In this document: positions 9,389-16,994 of the stretch, one piece after another
Position numbering within the stretch: position 1 is the first letter of the stretch
How the letters are laid out: every line of letters starts with the position of its first letter
NCBI GenBank assembly: GCA_036407095.1
Contig: DASWZV010000163.1
Coordinates: 58,234-122,233 of the forward strand
DNA: 64,000 bases
Direction of reading: 5' to 3'
Source: Gp6-AA40 sp036407095
Lineage (GTDB): Bacteria > Acidobacteriota > Vicinamibacteria > Vicinamibacterales > UBA2999
Notes under the pieces: generated by a model
Database searches by the model: none
What the model was told of the DNA's origin: nothing
The model's input: only the letters and a program-made list of their open reading frames with translations
Translations under genes and position numbers: made by a program

Positions 9389-9486
9389 TGTACGCCGGGC
9401 CTCGAGATCAGGCCCGGCCTACACTGTCACCAAGTGCTAAGCGGCAGTGTAGGCCGGGCTTGTTTTCCAAAGCCCGGCGGACGCTG
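9389..9486. repeat. Pair of GTAGGCCGGGC-type hairpin repeats
   Basis: Two copies of a GC-rich hairpin in opposite orientation (about 9389-9425 and 9446-9486). Each has an arm GCCGGGC, a short AT-richer loop and the complementary arm GCCCGGC, flanked by the word AGTGTAG. Further copies lie at 27798-27838, 40108-40145 and 62590-62661. Position just after the receptor stop codon suggests a possible terminator role here, but the family is clearly dispersed. Confidence 0.85.
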
Positions 9487-9521
9487 AGCCCACACCCACC
9501 CCCAACCTATAATCGAAATCG

Positions 9522-11204
9522 ATGTCCGCAGCCCGTCCTTCGGACTGCATCGCCGGCGACGAGGCGCTCGCCCGCGGCGACTGGTCTGCCGCACGTGATG
9601 CCTTCGAGGCGGCGCTTCGCACCCGCGAGAGCGCCGAAGCGCTCGAAGGCCTGGGACTCGCCGCGTGGTGGCTCGACCTCGCCGACATCGTCTTCGACGC
9701 ACGCGAGCGCGCGTATCGGCTCTATGTCGAACGCAACGAACCCGCAGCCGCCGCGCGCATCGCGGTCTGGCTCGCATGGGACGCCTGGGCGTTTCGCGGC
9801 GAGCATGCGGTGTCGAACGGATGGCTGCAGCGTGCTCGACGGCTGCTTGCCGATCAGCCCGAGTGCCCCGAGCGTGCATGGCTCGAGGTTCGCGAAGGGT
9901 CGCTCTGCCTCTTCGAAGACGGCGATCCCGACCGCGCGTATGCGATGGCCGCCGAAGGCATCCGGATCGCGAAGGCGGTCCAGGACATCGATCTCGAAAT
10001 GCTCGCGCGGTCGGTTCAAGGCATGGCGCTCGTCGCATCGGGCGCCGTGTCGGAAGGGCTGGGCCATCTCGACGAAGTGAACGCGGCGATCATCGCAGGC
10101 GAGCTGACCGATCTCGTTGCGATCGGGCTGTCCTGCTGCTACATGATTGCGGCGTGTGAACGCGTCCGCGATTACGACCGTGCGGTCCAGTGGTGCGCGC
10201 GCCTGAAAGTCTTCTGCGCGAAATGGGGATTGCGCCCCCTGTTCGCGGTGTGCCGCACGCAGTACGCGTCGATCTGCATGTGGCGAGGCACGTGGCCCGA
10301 AGCGGAACAGGAGCTGATCACGGCGAGCGACGAGCTCGCGGCGAGCCGCCCAGCGATGACACCCGATGCCATCGTGCGGCTCGGCGAGCTGCGTCGCCGT
10401 CAAGGGCGCCTCACCGAAGCGGCAACGCTCTTCGAACAGGCCGGGTCACATGGGCTCGCGCTGCTCGGCCGCGCCGATCTCGCCTTCGATCGCGGCGATA
10501 TACCCGCGGCGGCCGAGCATGCGGAGCGGTATCTGCGTCGAATCCCCACGCAGAATCGCACGGATCGCGCCGCGGGACTCGAGCTGCTCGTTCGCGCGCG
10601 CGCCGGCATCAGGGATCTCGAGGGCGCACGAACGGCGCTGGCGGAGCTCACCGCGATCGCCACCCTGCTCGCGACGCTCCCGCTCAAAGCTGCCACCAGT
10701 CTCGCCGCCGGATGGGTGGCCGAAGCCGAGGACGATCCGGATCTGGCGCGCCAGCATTTCGAGGATGCCGTCGATCGATTTCTCGAAGGACGGGCGCCGT
10801 ATGAAGTCGCCCGCGCCCGCATCGCGCTCGCCCGTTCGCTCGCGTCGCTCGGTCGCGTGGACGAGGCCGCGCTCGAGGCACGGCGTGCGATCGAGCTGCT
10901 CGGTGAGCTGAAGGCCGAACTCGAAATCTCTCGCGCCCGGCGACTGCTCGATTCGCTCCCTGGCCGAACGACCGGCGACGCCAGACGACCCTCGCGTCCC
11001 GGCGATCAATCCGGACTGACGGCTCGCGAACTCGAAGTGCTCCGGCTCGTCGCCGAAGGCCTGAACAATCAGGCGATCGCCTCGAAGCTCGTCCTCAGCG
11101 ATCACACCGTCCATCGGCATCTCGCCAATATTCTCAACAAGTTGAGTGTCTCCTCTCGGGCTGCCGCGGTGGCTCAGGCCGCTCGGCGAGGGCTACTCAC
11201 ATAG
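9522..11204 (+). CDS. LuxR-type transcription regulator with TPR-like helical N-terminal region
   Basis: 560-aa cytoplasmic protein. Residues about 1-480 form degenerate helical repeats rich in Ala, Leu, Arg and Glu (DEALARGDWSAARDAFEAAL, then EGLGLAAWWLDLADIVFDAR), characteristic of TPR-like solenoids. The C-terminal 65 residues are a LuxR helix-turn-helix: LTARELEVLRLVAEGLNNQA, then IASKLVLSDHTVHRHLANI. There is no P-loop ATPase domain and no receiver domain, so this is not a classical MalT-like or two-component regulator; signal input must come through the helical region. It follows the TonB receptor on the same strand with a hairpin pair between, and may regulate neighbouring genes, but the targets are unknown. 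Confidence 0.85.
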   Translation: MSAARPSDCIAGDEALARGDWSAARDAFEAALRTRESAEALEGLGLAAWWLDLADIVFDARERAYRLYVERNEPAAAARIAVWLAWDAWAFRGEHAVSNGWLQRARRLLADQPECPERAWLEVREGSLCLFEDGDPDRAYAMAAEGIRIAKAVQDIDLEMLARSVQGMALVASGAVSEGLGHLDEVNAAIIAGELTDLVAIGLSCCYMIAACERVRDYDRAVQWCARLKVFCAKWGLRPLFAVCRTQYASICMWRGTWPEAEQELITASDELAASRPAMTPDAIVRLGELRRRQGRLTEAATLFEQAGSHGLALLGRADLAFDRGDIPAAAEHAERYLRRIPTQNRTDRAAGLELLVRARAGIRDLEGARTALAELTAIATLLATLPLKAATSLAAGWVAEAEDDPDLARQHFEDAVDRFLEGRAPYEVARARIALARSLASLGRVDEAALEARRAIELLGELKAELEISRARRLLDSLPGRTTGDARRPSRPGDQSGLTARELEVLRLVAEGLNNQAIASKLVLSDHTVHRHLANILNKLSVSSRAAAVAQAARRGLLT

Positions 11205-11205
11205 G

Positions 11206-11440
11206 GCCGCTTCGCGGTAGGGCTGCTTCGCAGTGGCCGCTGCGCCGTGGGGCCCGTTGGGGCGCGCCTTGGCGCGTGGGCCGCTTCGTGAACTTCACCC
11301 CACCGCCCGCAGAGTGGCCCCCACTTCCCTACGCGCCGAAGGCGCGCCCCACCGGCCCAAAGGGCCGGCCCACGTGGCCCGTTCGGGCCATGCCGCCCGA
11401 ATGGCCCCTTAGAGCGATGCGCCCCCATGCAACCACCACA
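11206..11440. repeat. GC-rich palindromic intergenic sequence
   Basis: Gap of 288 bp between the LuxR-type regulator and the cupin gene. It is packed with short palindromes: GGGCCGCTTCGC words related to the inverse of the 16-bp repeat at 6083-6210, an inverted pair GGGGCGCGCCTTGGCGCG (from about 11262) and CGCGCCGAAGGCGCGCCCC (from about 11333), and the hairpin CCGGCCCAAAGGGCCGG. No coding sequence is supported. Confidence 0.6.
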
Positions 11441-11492
11441 TACAGTCGTCCCTGTGACACTGCGTTCACGAACGCGCATTGCAGGAGGACAT

Positions 11493-11984
11493 ATGAAGAT
11501 GCTCGCATCGGTGATGACAGCCGCCGCAATCTTCGGCGGCAGCGCCACGTACGTCGCGTTCGCGCAGGGGCACGCGCACGTGATTCAGGCGCCCGACGAC
11601 GCGAAGTGGGGGCCTGCGCCGCCCTTCATCCCGGCCGGCGCCCAGATCGCCGTGCTCTCTGGTGATCCCACTAAGCCCGCTCCATATGCGGTCCGGTTGA
11701 AATTCCCCGCGAACTACGCAATCCCGGCGCACTCGCATCCCACCGACGAGAACGTCGTGGTCACGTCCGGCGCGGTGACCTTCGGCATGGGCGACAAGCT
11801 GGTCAAGGGCGCGCCCGGCAACAAGACGATGACGGTCGGCGGATATTTCCTGGCGCCGACGGGTATGAATCACTTCGCCTACACGACGAGCGAGTCGACG
11901 ATCGTGCTGTACGGGATCGGCCCCGTTCAGTTCAAGTACGTCAACCCGAACGACGATCCGCAGAAAGCGAACTCGTCGAAGTGA
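11493..11984 (+). CDS. Exported cupin-domain protein
   Basis: 163-aa exported protein. A signal peptide (MKMLASVMTAAAIFGGSA, then TYVAFAQG) precedes a single small beta barrel of the cupin_2 kind: the segment IPAHSHPTDENVVVTSGAVT (about 71-90) carries the HxH...E metal-binding pattern of cupin motif 1, and GMNHFAYTTSEST supplies the motif-2 His. A divalent metal is therefore expected; the reaction or ligand is unknown. The ATG at 11493 has a perfect AGGAGG site and is preferred over the upstream in-frame ATG at 11427. It is a stand-alone gene. Confidence 0.8.
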   Translation: MKMLASVMTAAAIFGGSATYVAFAQGHAHVIQAPDDAKWGPAPPFIPAGAQIAVLSGDPTKPAPYAVRLKFPANYAIPAHSHPTDENVVVTSGAVTFGMGDKLVKGAPGNKTMTVGGYFLAPTGMNHFAYTTSESTIVLYGIGPVQFKYVNPNDDPQKANSSK

Positions 11985-11993
11985 ACGGTCTGC

Positions 11994-12110
11994 CACAAAG
12001 AGAAACGGAGGACCTCATCTTTCCTCTCATCTCCGTTTCTCGTCCTTTGTGATCTTTGTGTTCTTTGTGGCCAAGACCTCCGTGATCTCCGTGAGTCCGT
12101 GCTCTCCGTG
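11994..12110. repeat. CACAAAG/CTCCGT palindromic repeat
   Basis: CCACAAAGAGAAACGGAGG followed by the complementary words CTCCGTTTCT and CTTTGTGG, then further CTCCGTG copies. It lies between convergent genes (cupin and the metallo-hydrolase), where it could act as a bidirectional terminator. It belongs to the family at 3660-4000, 14155-14263 and 60915-61360. Confidence 0.7.
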
Positions 12111-12113
12111 GCA

Positions 12114-13688
12114 CTAGAAGACCGCGCGAGAGATGCCGACACTGAGGCCAACGCCGACGACGACGCGCGATTTCACGATGTCGGGGCTTCCGGACACGAA
12201 ATGAGCCGGAACGACGACGCGGACGCGCCCGCTCAGCGGGATGCGGATCACAGCGCCGCCGGTAAAGCCAAACGAGGTGTCTTTAGTTTCATTGATATAG
12301 GCGCTCTCAACATACTGAGTACGAGTCCGCGTGAACACGAATGCGGGTCCGACTTCCATGGTCGCGGAGAGTCGGCGACCGGCGTTCAGCGTGTAGGTCA
12401 CCGGGAATGCAACGATTCTGTCCTGCTCGCGAACAGTAACCGCACCGGCACTGAGGTAGAGACCGTACAACGTGACCGGGCGCTGAAAGCGGATTTCAGC
12501 GCCGCCGCCGAATCTCCCGAACGTATAGCGCCCCGCAACGAGAGCATTTTGAGAAGACACGTCGTCGACCGTGCATGGACCGTTCGGACGACACACGTCG
12601 TAAATTGGCGCCAAAGCGCCGAATCCATAAGTTCCCGCTGCGAACACCTCGACCGTTTGCGTCCGAAGCGCGCGGTAGACCTCCGCAATGTTCTGCCGCC
12701 TGCCGGTCTGATAGTTTCCCCATTGTTGATATTGGGGCAGCGTGAGCGTGTCCTGCACATTTGCTAGCGGGCTGCCCGCGTCGAACGCCGCGCGCACGCC
12801 AGCATTCAGTGTCTCCAGGTATTCACGAAAAGCCACGAGATCGGATTTCGTCTGCGTCGTCCCCAGTCCGGTGATGAGTGTGTCGAAGTTCAGGCCTTCG
12901 ACCGTTCGTAGCGACGCTATGGTCGTCTTCACGGCCACCGGGCCAATTCGTTCCGGTATCGCTCGCGCTGGGAACAGATCCACGGCGAACGCGATACGTT
13001 CCGAGGGAAAGACGATTGCCGTCATGTCGAGCGCGTCCAAGGCAGGCGTCGACCACAACTCAATGGATTGCCCCCCTAACGTGATCGTCTGCTGACGCGC
13101 AAACGTTCGTGCCACCGGCGATACCCTGCTGTAAAGCTCCGAGGGCGTGATTGCCGAATCGCGATTCACATCAAGGGCGCGGATCATGTTCGCCGACGGG
13201 CTGGGGATGAGCTCGGCCGACTCGAGTCGCCCGTTGTGATTGGCATCGAGCGCGATGAGGGCCGGTGGCAGCACACCGGCTGCCCTGTTGCGCTCCTCGT
13301 TGAAACGTTCATGAGCGATGATCGTCGCCGTTGGGTAGAAGGCCAACGCCCCAGACGCACGATCGAACCGATGTTGCGTGTGGAGCACATACTTGACCGG
13401 GGCGCCGGGAAAGCGTCTTGCGAGTTCCTCTTTCAACCACAACGCTGTAGGCAGACTGAGTGGATCGACAATGACGATGCCGTCGGGCGTTACCAGGAAA
13501 ACGGTGACCTGTTCTCCATCGTGAAGGACGTAGAGTCCTCCTCGGATGTTGGTGATGATGCGAGCCTCGCCAGCGGCAGAGGTCTGCGAGGCTTCGAGGA
13601 CGGATCCAGCCATCGAAAGGTAGATGACCGTCGCCAGCGCGAAGTACATCCACAGCGTGACGAAAGATTGAGGCCTTGTGCGAACCAT
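12114..13688 (-). CDS. Metallo-beta-lactamase-fold protein with EF-hand pair and C-terminal barrel-like region
   Basis: 524-aa exported protein with an unusual layout. After a membrane/signal segment (about 14-35), residues about 40-290 follow an MBL-fold pattern: GLYVLHDGEQVTVFLVTPDG, IVIVDPLSLPTALWLKEELA, then HTQHRFDRASG where an active enzyme would have HxHxDH. The metal site is therefore partly altered. Between the MBL strands lie two EF-hand-like loops, DANHNGRLESAE and DVNRDSAITPSE (about 150-190), spaced like a calcium-binding pair. The C-terminal 180 residues (after about 340) are rich in alternating hydrophobic strands and end in SRAVF, like an outer-membrane beta barrel. Function is unknown; the domain combination is my inference from motifs only. 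Confidence 0.65.
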   Translation of the reverse strand: MVRTRPQSFVTLWMYFALATVIYLSMAGSVLEASQTSAAGEARIITNIRGGLYVLHDGEQVTVFLVTPDGIVIVDPLSLPTALWLKEELARRFPGAPVKYVLHTQHRFDRASGALAFYPTATIIAHERFNEERNRAAGVLPPALIALDANHNGRLESAELIPSPSANMIRALDVNRDSAITPSELYSRVSPVARTFARQQTITLGGQSIELWSTPALDALDMTAIVFPSERIAFAVDLFPARAIPERIGPVAVKTTIASLRTVEGLNFDTLITGLGTTQTKSDLVAFREYLETLNAGVRAAFDAGSPLANVQDTLTLPQYQQWGNYQTGRRQNIAEVYRALRTQTVEVFAAGTYGFGALAPIYDVCRPNGPCTVDDVSSQNALVAGRYTFGRFGGGAEIRFQRPVTLYGLYLSAGAVTVREQDRIVAFPVTYTLNAGRRLSATMEVGPAFVFTRTRTQYVESAYINETKDTSFGFTGGAVIRIPLSGRVRVVVPAHFVSGSPDIVKSRVVVGVGLSVGISRAVF

Positions 13689-13759
13689 CGCGACGGAGGA
13701 TACCCCATCCGCCCGGTTCGCGAACGCGGCATACGTTGCCGTCCGCTTGGCGCCTCTCC

Positions 13760-14140
13760 TTACACGCGCGTCACCACATCGATGACCGTCTGCGGATTGT
13801 CCGCCGCGATTACCAGCCGATTGCGTGACGCGATATACGTGTACCGCACGTTGATGTGCGCTTCCGCGATGCGCTGAAAGACGCGGGCCGCCGCACCGGG
13901 CTCATCGGCCACGGGCACGAGCGCGACCTGCTGTTCCTGCACCACACGAAATCCGGCAGCGTCCAGGCATCGCCGCGTCGCCGGGAGATCGGTGGTCAGG
14001 ACGTGTACGACCCCGTTCATCTCCGTGTAGCCGTCGATGTTGATGCCTGCCGCGCTCACCGATCCGATCGCCTTGGCCAGCATGCCGGGGCGATCGTCGG
14101 GGAGCGTCACAGCGAGATCGGCGGATAGATGTGGCTCCAT
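13760..14140 (-). CDS. Tandem ACT-domain protein
   Basis: 126-aa cytoplasmic protein consisting of two ACT domains: DLAVTLPDDRPGMLAKAIGS with GINIDGYTEMNG in the first, and VALVPVADEPGAAARVFQRI with AHINVRYTYIASRNRLVI in the second. ACT domains bind amino acids or other small ligands and regulate enzymes; a free-standing pair usually senses a metabolite. The ATG at 14140 has a GGGAGG site six bases upstream and is preferred over 14170. The partner enzyme is not identifiable from the neighbours (a metallo-hydrolase downstream, a GlcG-like protein upstream). Confidence 0.8.
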   Translation of the reverse strand: MEPHLSADLAVTLPDDRPGMLAKAIGSVSAAGINIDGYTEMNGVVHVLTTDLPATRRCLDAAGFRVVQEQQVALVPVADEPGAAARVFQRIAEAHINVRYTYIASRNRLVIAADNPQTVIDVVTRV

Positions 14141-14154
14141 GGTGAACCCTCCCT

Positions 14155-14263
14155 TGGCCACGGAGAACACGGAGAGTCCAACCTCCGTGTCTCAACCTTT
14201 GTGATCTTCGTGATCTTCGTGGCCAATTCTCTCCGTTTCTCTCTGTGGCCTTTGTGGCCTACG
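14155..14263. repeat. CACGGAG/CTCCGTG palindromic repeat
   Basis: CCACGGAGAACACGGAGAG followed by CCTCCGTGTCTC, CTTTGTGATCTTCGTG and CTCTCCGTTTCTC. It lies between the GlcG-like and ACT-domain genes, immediately upstream of the ACT gene's ribosome site, and extends to the 3' end of the GlcG-like gene. Same family as 3660-4000. Confidence 0.7.
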
Positions 14264-14672
14264 TACGTAGTGCCTCGAGCGCCGCCTTGCAGCACTGCCC
14301 GTCCTGCTCCGCGAGGCCGCCGGACACGCCGAGGCCGCCGATGATCCTGCCATCGACGACAACGGGCACGCCGCCTTCGACCACGCTTGCGCCGCGCAGG
14401 TTCATGACGCGCAAGGCGACACCGCCGCGCTCGACCGAATCCTGAAACGTCTTCGTCGGCCGCTTGAACATCGCTGCCGATCGCGCCTTGTCGATCGCGA
14501 TCCGCGGGCTCGCATGTTGCGTATCATCGTCCTTTTCGAAGTACACCAGGATACCGGCCGGATCGACGATCGCCACCGCCATCGCCCACCCATTGGCGCG
14601 CGCTTCCTTCAACGCCGCCGCCGCGACGTTTTTGGCCAGGTCACTCGAAATAGGAACCCCGTACGACGCCAT
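14259..14672 (-). CDS. GlcG/HbpS-family heme-degrading-like protein
   Basis: 137-aa small protein of the GlcG/HbpS (DUF336) family. The family pattern is clear: AVAIVDPAGILVYFEKDDD at about 32-50, then SPRIAIDKARSAAMFKRPTK and a Gly-rich C-terminal half, GGVPVVVDGRIIGGLGVSGG. Members bind heme or cobalamin, or occur with glycolate and other oxidative pathways; the exact role here is unknown. A GAGGTG site lies five bases upstream of the ATG. The protein lacks a signal peptide and is complete relative to the usual length of about 140 aa. Confidence 0.85.
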   Translation of the reverse strand: MASYGVPISSDLAKNVAAAALKEARANGWAMAVAIVDPAGILVYFEKDDDTQHASPRIAIDKARSAAMFKRPTKTFQDSVERGGVALRVMNLRGASVVEGGVPVVVDGRIIGGLGVSGGLAEQDGQCCKAALEALRT

Positions 14673-14823
14673 CTTTGCACCTCATTGCACACGACCGCAC
14701 TCAGCAAGCGCGGGTGTTTCGCATTAAAATGAATCCGACCTGATTCGTTTCGCAGGTCCTTGCCACGAAAACTGTAACTCGTTGCCCGCACCCCCCTTCC
14801 CCCGCGGCAATGTGTGAGGTTGT

Positions 14824-15048
14824 ATGAGTATCTGGATGGAGTTCAAGAATACAATTCTGCCCTGGCTGCTCGCGGCCACGGTTGTCGCGTTCCTGATCCA
14901 AGAGCATCATCGAACGACCGATGCCTTGATCCAGGCGAACAACCGGCTGGCCGTCGCGGTCGAACAACAAGGCAAAGCGCTCGACGGCGTGCGCGGACTG
15001 CTCGCCTCCCAGGGGTACACACTGCCCCCTTTAGCCGAAAAGCGGTGA
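14824..15048 (+). CDS. Small single-pass membrane protein (holin-like context)
   Basis: 74-aa protein with one N-terminal membrane segment (ILPWLLAATVVAFLI, about 11-25) and a C-terminal amphipathic helix with heptad-like spacing (DALIQANNRLAVAVEQQGKA). The ribosome site is GTGAGG. Its stop codon overlaps the GTG start of the next gene, an M15-like peptidase. A short membrane protein coupled to a cell-wall peptidase is reminiscent of phage holin-endolysin or spanin cassettes, but the sequence itself matches no family I recognise, so the function is inferred from context only. Confidence 0.65.
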   Translation: MSIWMEFKNTILPWLLAATVVAFLIQEHHRTTDALIQANNRLAVAVEQQGKALDGVRGLLASQGYTLPPLAEKR

Positions 15049-15413
15049 TTCACGGGCTTCGGGTGCCGGTGCACCTGACGTCCCGCGACGCACTGCGCAT
15101 GCTCGACCTGGCTGACATCTGGGCAGCTAGAACCGGCAACGAGGTGACACTCGTGTCGGCCAACGATCACGTTCACGCCCGCCGATCCGCTCACTACGAC
15201 GGCGAGGCGGTAGATTTCCACTCGTCGGACCCGGACGACCTGTCCGAGGTGTTCCGACGCGAAGGGTATCGTGTGCTCTGGAGAGTGCCGGGGCATTTCG
15301 CGCACGTGCACGTCGAAAAGCCCAATTCGTTCGACGGCATCGAGCGTGCGCAGGATCTGGCCAGCCGGACGCCCCTGTCACGTCCGAAATCACGATCCCG
15401 GGCGGGTGGATAG
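15045..15413 (+). CDS. M15-like zinc D-Ala-D-Ala peptidase
   Basis: 122-aa protein with the hedgehog/DD-peptidase zinc signature: RSAHYDGEAVDFH (pattern SxHxxGxAxD, ligands His and Asp, about 50-62) and the C-terminal HFAHVHVEK supplying the last His ligand. This is a minimal catalytic domain without a cell-wall-binding part, as in phage L,D- or D,D-endopeptidases. The GTG start overlaps the preceding stop (GTGA), so translation is coupled to the small membrane protein. No signal peptide is present, which suits export through a holin-type partner. The Arg/Ser-rich tail after about residue 105 runs toward the hairpin repeat at 15419. Confidence 0.75.
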   Translation: MIHGLRVPVHLTSRDALRMLDLADIWAARTGNEVTLVSANDHVHARRSAHYDGEAVDFHSSDPDDLSEVFRREGYRVLWRVPGHFAHVHVEKPNSFDGIERAQDLASRTPLSRPKSRSRAGG

Positions 15414-15418
15414 ACGCG

Positions 15419-15477
15419 GGGGGCCGCCTTTCAGGCGGCCCCTCACAGGTCCGGCTGAAGCCGGACACTACGTACTA
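15419..15477. repeat. GGGCCGCCT/GTCCGGCTGAAGCCGGAC hairpin pair
   Basis: Two adjacent hairpins: GGGCCGCCTTTCAGGCGGCCC and GTCCGGCTGAAGCCGGAC, separated by CTCACAG. They lie between the convergent peptidase and amidohydrolase genes and reach the latter's stop codon. Other members of the family are at 23158, 27869, 37180, 40953, 45261 and 61791. Confidence 0.85.
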
Positions 15478-16587
15478 CGTACCAATTTTCAGCAGCCTGC
15501 TCGCGTTGCCTCCGAGAATGGCTTCTTTGTCAGCGTTGCTCAGCGACTTCGCATTCAAAACGAAATCGATCCCGACCGGCCAGTCGAAGGGATAGTCGGT
15601 CCCGTACACGATCTGTCCGACGCCGGCTTCCGCGACGAGATGCCGCAGACCTTCGTCGTGAAAGATCATCGTGTCGACGAAGAGCTCTTTCCTGAAGTAC
15701 TCGCTCGGCTTCTTCTTGAGTGCCTTGCAGTCGGCGCCGCTGCTGCCGCCCCGGCCGCACAGTGCGTCCGACCGCCCCGCGTACGAGGCGAGATACCCGC
15801 CGGCATGCGCCGCGCAGATCTTGAGTCCGGGGAATCGATCGAGGGTGCCCTCGAAGATCAAGTGCGAGAGAAACACCGTCGTCTCGAGCGGGTTGCCAAT
15901 CGTGTTCCCCAGCAGCCCCTTGCCCTGGAGTCGCATGTTCTGCGTCGTACCCGGCGCCGGCTGCGGGTGCATGAACAGCAGCACACCGAGCTCCTCCGCT
16001 TTGGCCCAGAACGGATCGAACTTCCGATCCGAGAGCTCCATGCCTTCGACGCTGCCACCGATCGCGGCACCGCGCAGACCGAGCTTCTTGACTGCCTGCT
16101 CCAATTGATCGGCCGCGAGATCGGGGTGCTGCAACGCGAGCGACGCCATCCCGACGAAGCGGTCGGGGTGCTTCCCACACCACTGTGAGATCTTCTCGTT
16201 CTGGAGCGCGATCAGATCGCGGGCGAGGGCACGATCGGCGTTGTATCCCCAGGCATTGATGTTGATCACCTGGTAGTCGATTCCCTGCGCGTCCATGTCG
16301 ACCAGACGCTGCGGGTTGCCGAGGGCAATAGCGTCGGTCAGTGTGGCCTTCGCCGCAGCGGCGAGCGGCGTGTCCTTGACCAGATCGACGACCTCGCGAA
16401 CGAAGCAGTGCGCGTGGACATCGACTGTGCGGACGCGCTTGCCGTTGATGACCGCTTCGCGCCTCTTGCCCGGTGGCGCGCCAACCTGACGCGCCGCGGC
16501 TGCGACGCCTGCCAGCTCATGGCGACCCAGAAGAAATCCGGCAGCGGCACCCGCACTGTTTCTGAGGAAGTCACGTCGATTCGGCAC
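15475..16587 (-). CDS. ACMSD-type amidohydrolase with Tat signal
   Basis: 370-aa metal-dependent amidohydrolase (amidohydrolase_2 family, related to aminocarboxymuconate-semialdehyde decarboxylase). It begins with a twin-arginine signal, NRRDFLRNSAGAAAGFLLG, so it is probably exported folded. Metal-site motifs are VDVHAHCF (HxH, about 55-62), LLFMHPQP (His), CAAHAGG (His) and YGTDYPFDWP (Asp). The family performs decarboxylation or hydrolysis of aromatic-ring cleavage products and related carboxylates; the substrate here is unknown. Its stop codon lies just beyond the hairpin repeat at 15419-15477. Confidence 0.85.
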   Translation of the reverse strand: MPNRRDFLRNSAGAAAGFLLGRHELAGVAAAARQVGAPPGKRREAVINGKRVRTVDVHAHCFVREVVDLVKDTPLAAAAKATLTDAIALGNPQRLVDMDAQGIDYQVININAWGYNADRALARDLIALQNEKISQWCGKHPDRFVGMASLALQHPDLAADQLEQAVKKLGLRGAAIGGSVEGMELSDRKFDPFWAKAEELGVLLFMHPQPAPGTTQNMRLQGKGLLGNTIGNPLETTVFLSHLIFEGTLDRFPGLKICAAHAGGYLASYAGRSDALCGRGGSSGADCKALKKKPSEYFRKELFVDTMIFHDEGLRHLVAEAGVGQIVYGTDYPFDWPVGIDFVLNAKSLSNADKEAILGGNASRLLKIGT

Positions 16588-16695
16588 GGCTCCTCCTGAA
16601 CGTGAACGATGGGCTGGCGGATTATACGTTCAAGTGGAAGAACTGGAAGGGAGTGGGCACGACCGTTGCTCCGGCCCCCCCGAGGAGTTCGACCT

Positions 16696-16911
16696 ATGGA
16701 CCGCAGCGATAGCCTCCGACAGCCCGACGATAGAGCCGACAAGCGACTCACTCATCCGACGCCGCCCGAGCTCGAGGGGATCAGCCCACTGAATCCATCG
16801 ACGTTTCCACGCGCCGAAGACGACGCCGACACCTTCGCCCACAGCCCCGAGTTCCACGACCTCCCCGATCGCGGATCCAACGTGGGCAAAGCGGACGAAG
16901 AGAAAAAGTAG
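16696..16911 (+). CDS. Small hydrophilic hypothetical protein
   Basis: 71-aa acidic protein without hydrophobic segments, rich in Asp, Glu, Pro and Ser (MDRSDSLRQPDDRADKR at the start, KADEEKK at the end), predicted to be disordered. The ATG at 16696 has GAGGAG eight bases upstream. No family recognised. It resembles in composition, but not obviously in sequence, the small protein at 55800-55988. The call is moderate because only composition and the ribosome site support it. Confidence 0.45.
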   Translation: MDRSDSLRQPDDRADKRLTHPTPPELEGISPLNPSTFPRAEDDADTFAHSPEFHDLPDRGSNVGKADEEKK

Positions 16912-16994
16912 AAGTGTTCTCGAGCGGCGAGCGCAGCTAAGATCGGCCATCTTGGCGGCGACGGCCGGCGACAATGCCGCATCGAGGAGCACCG

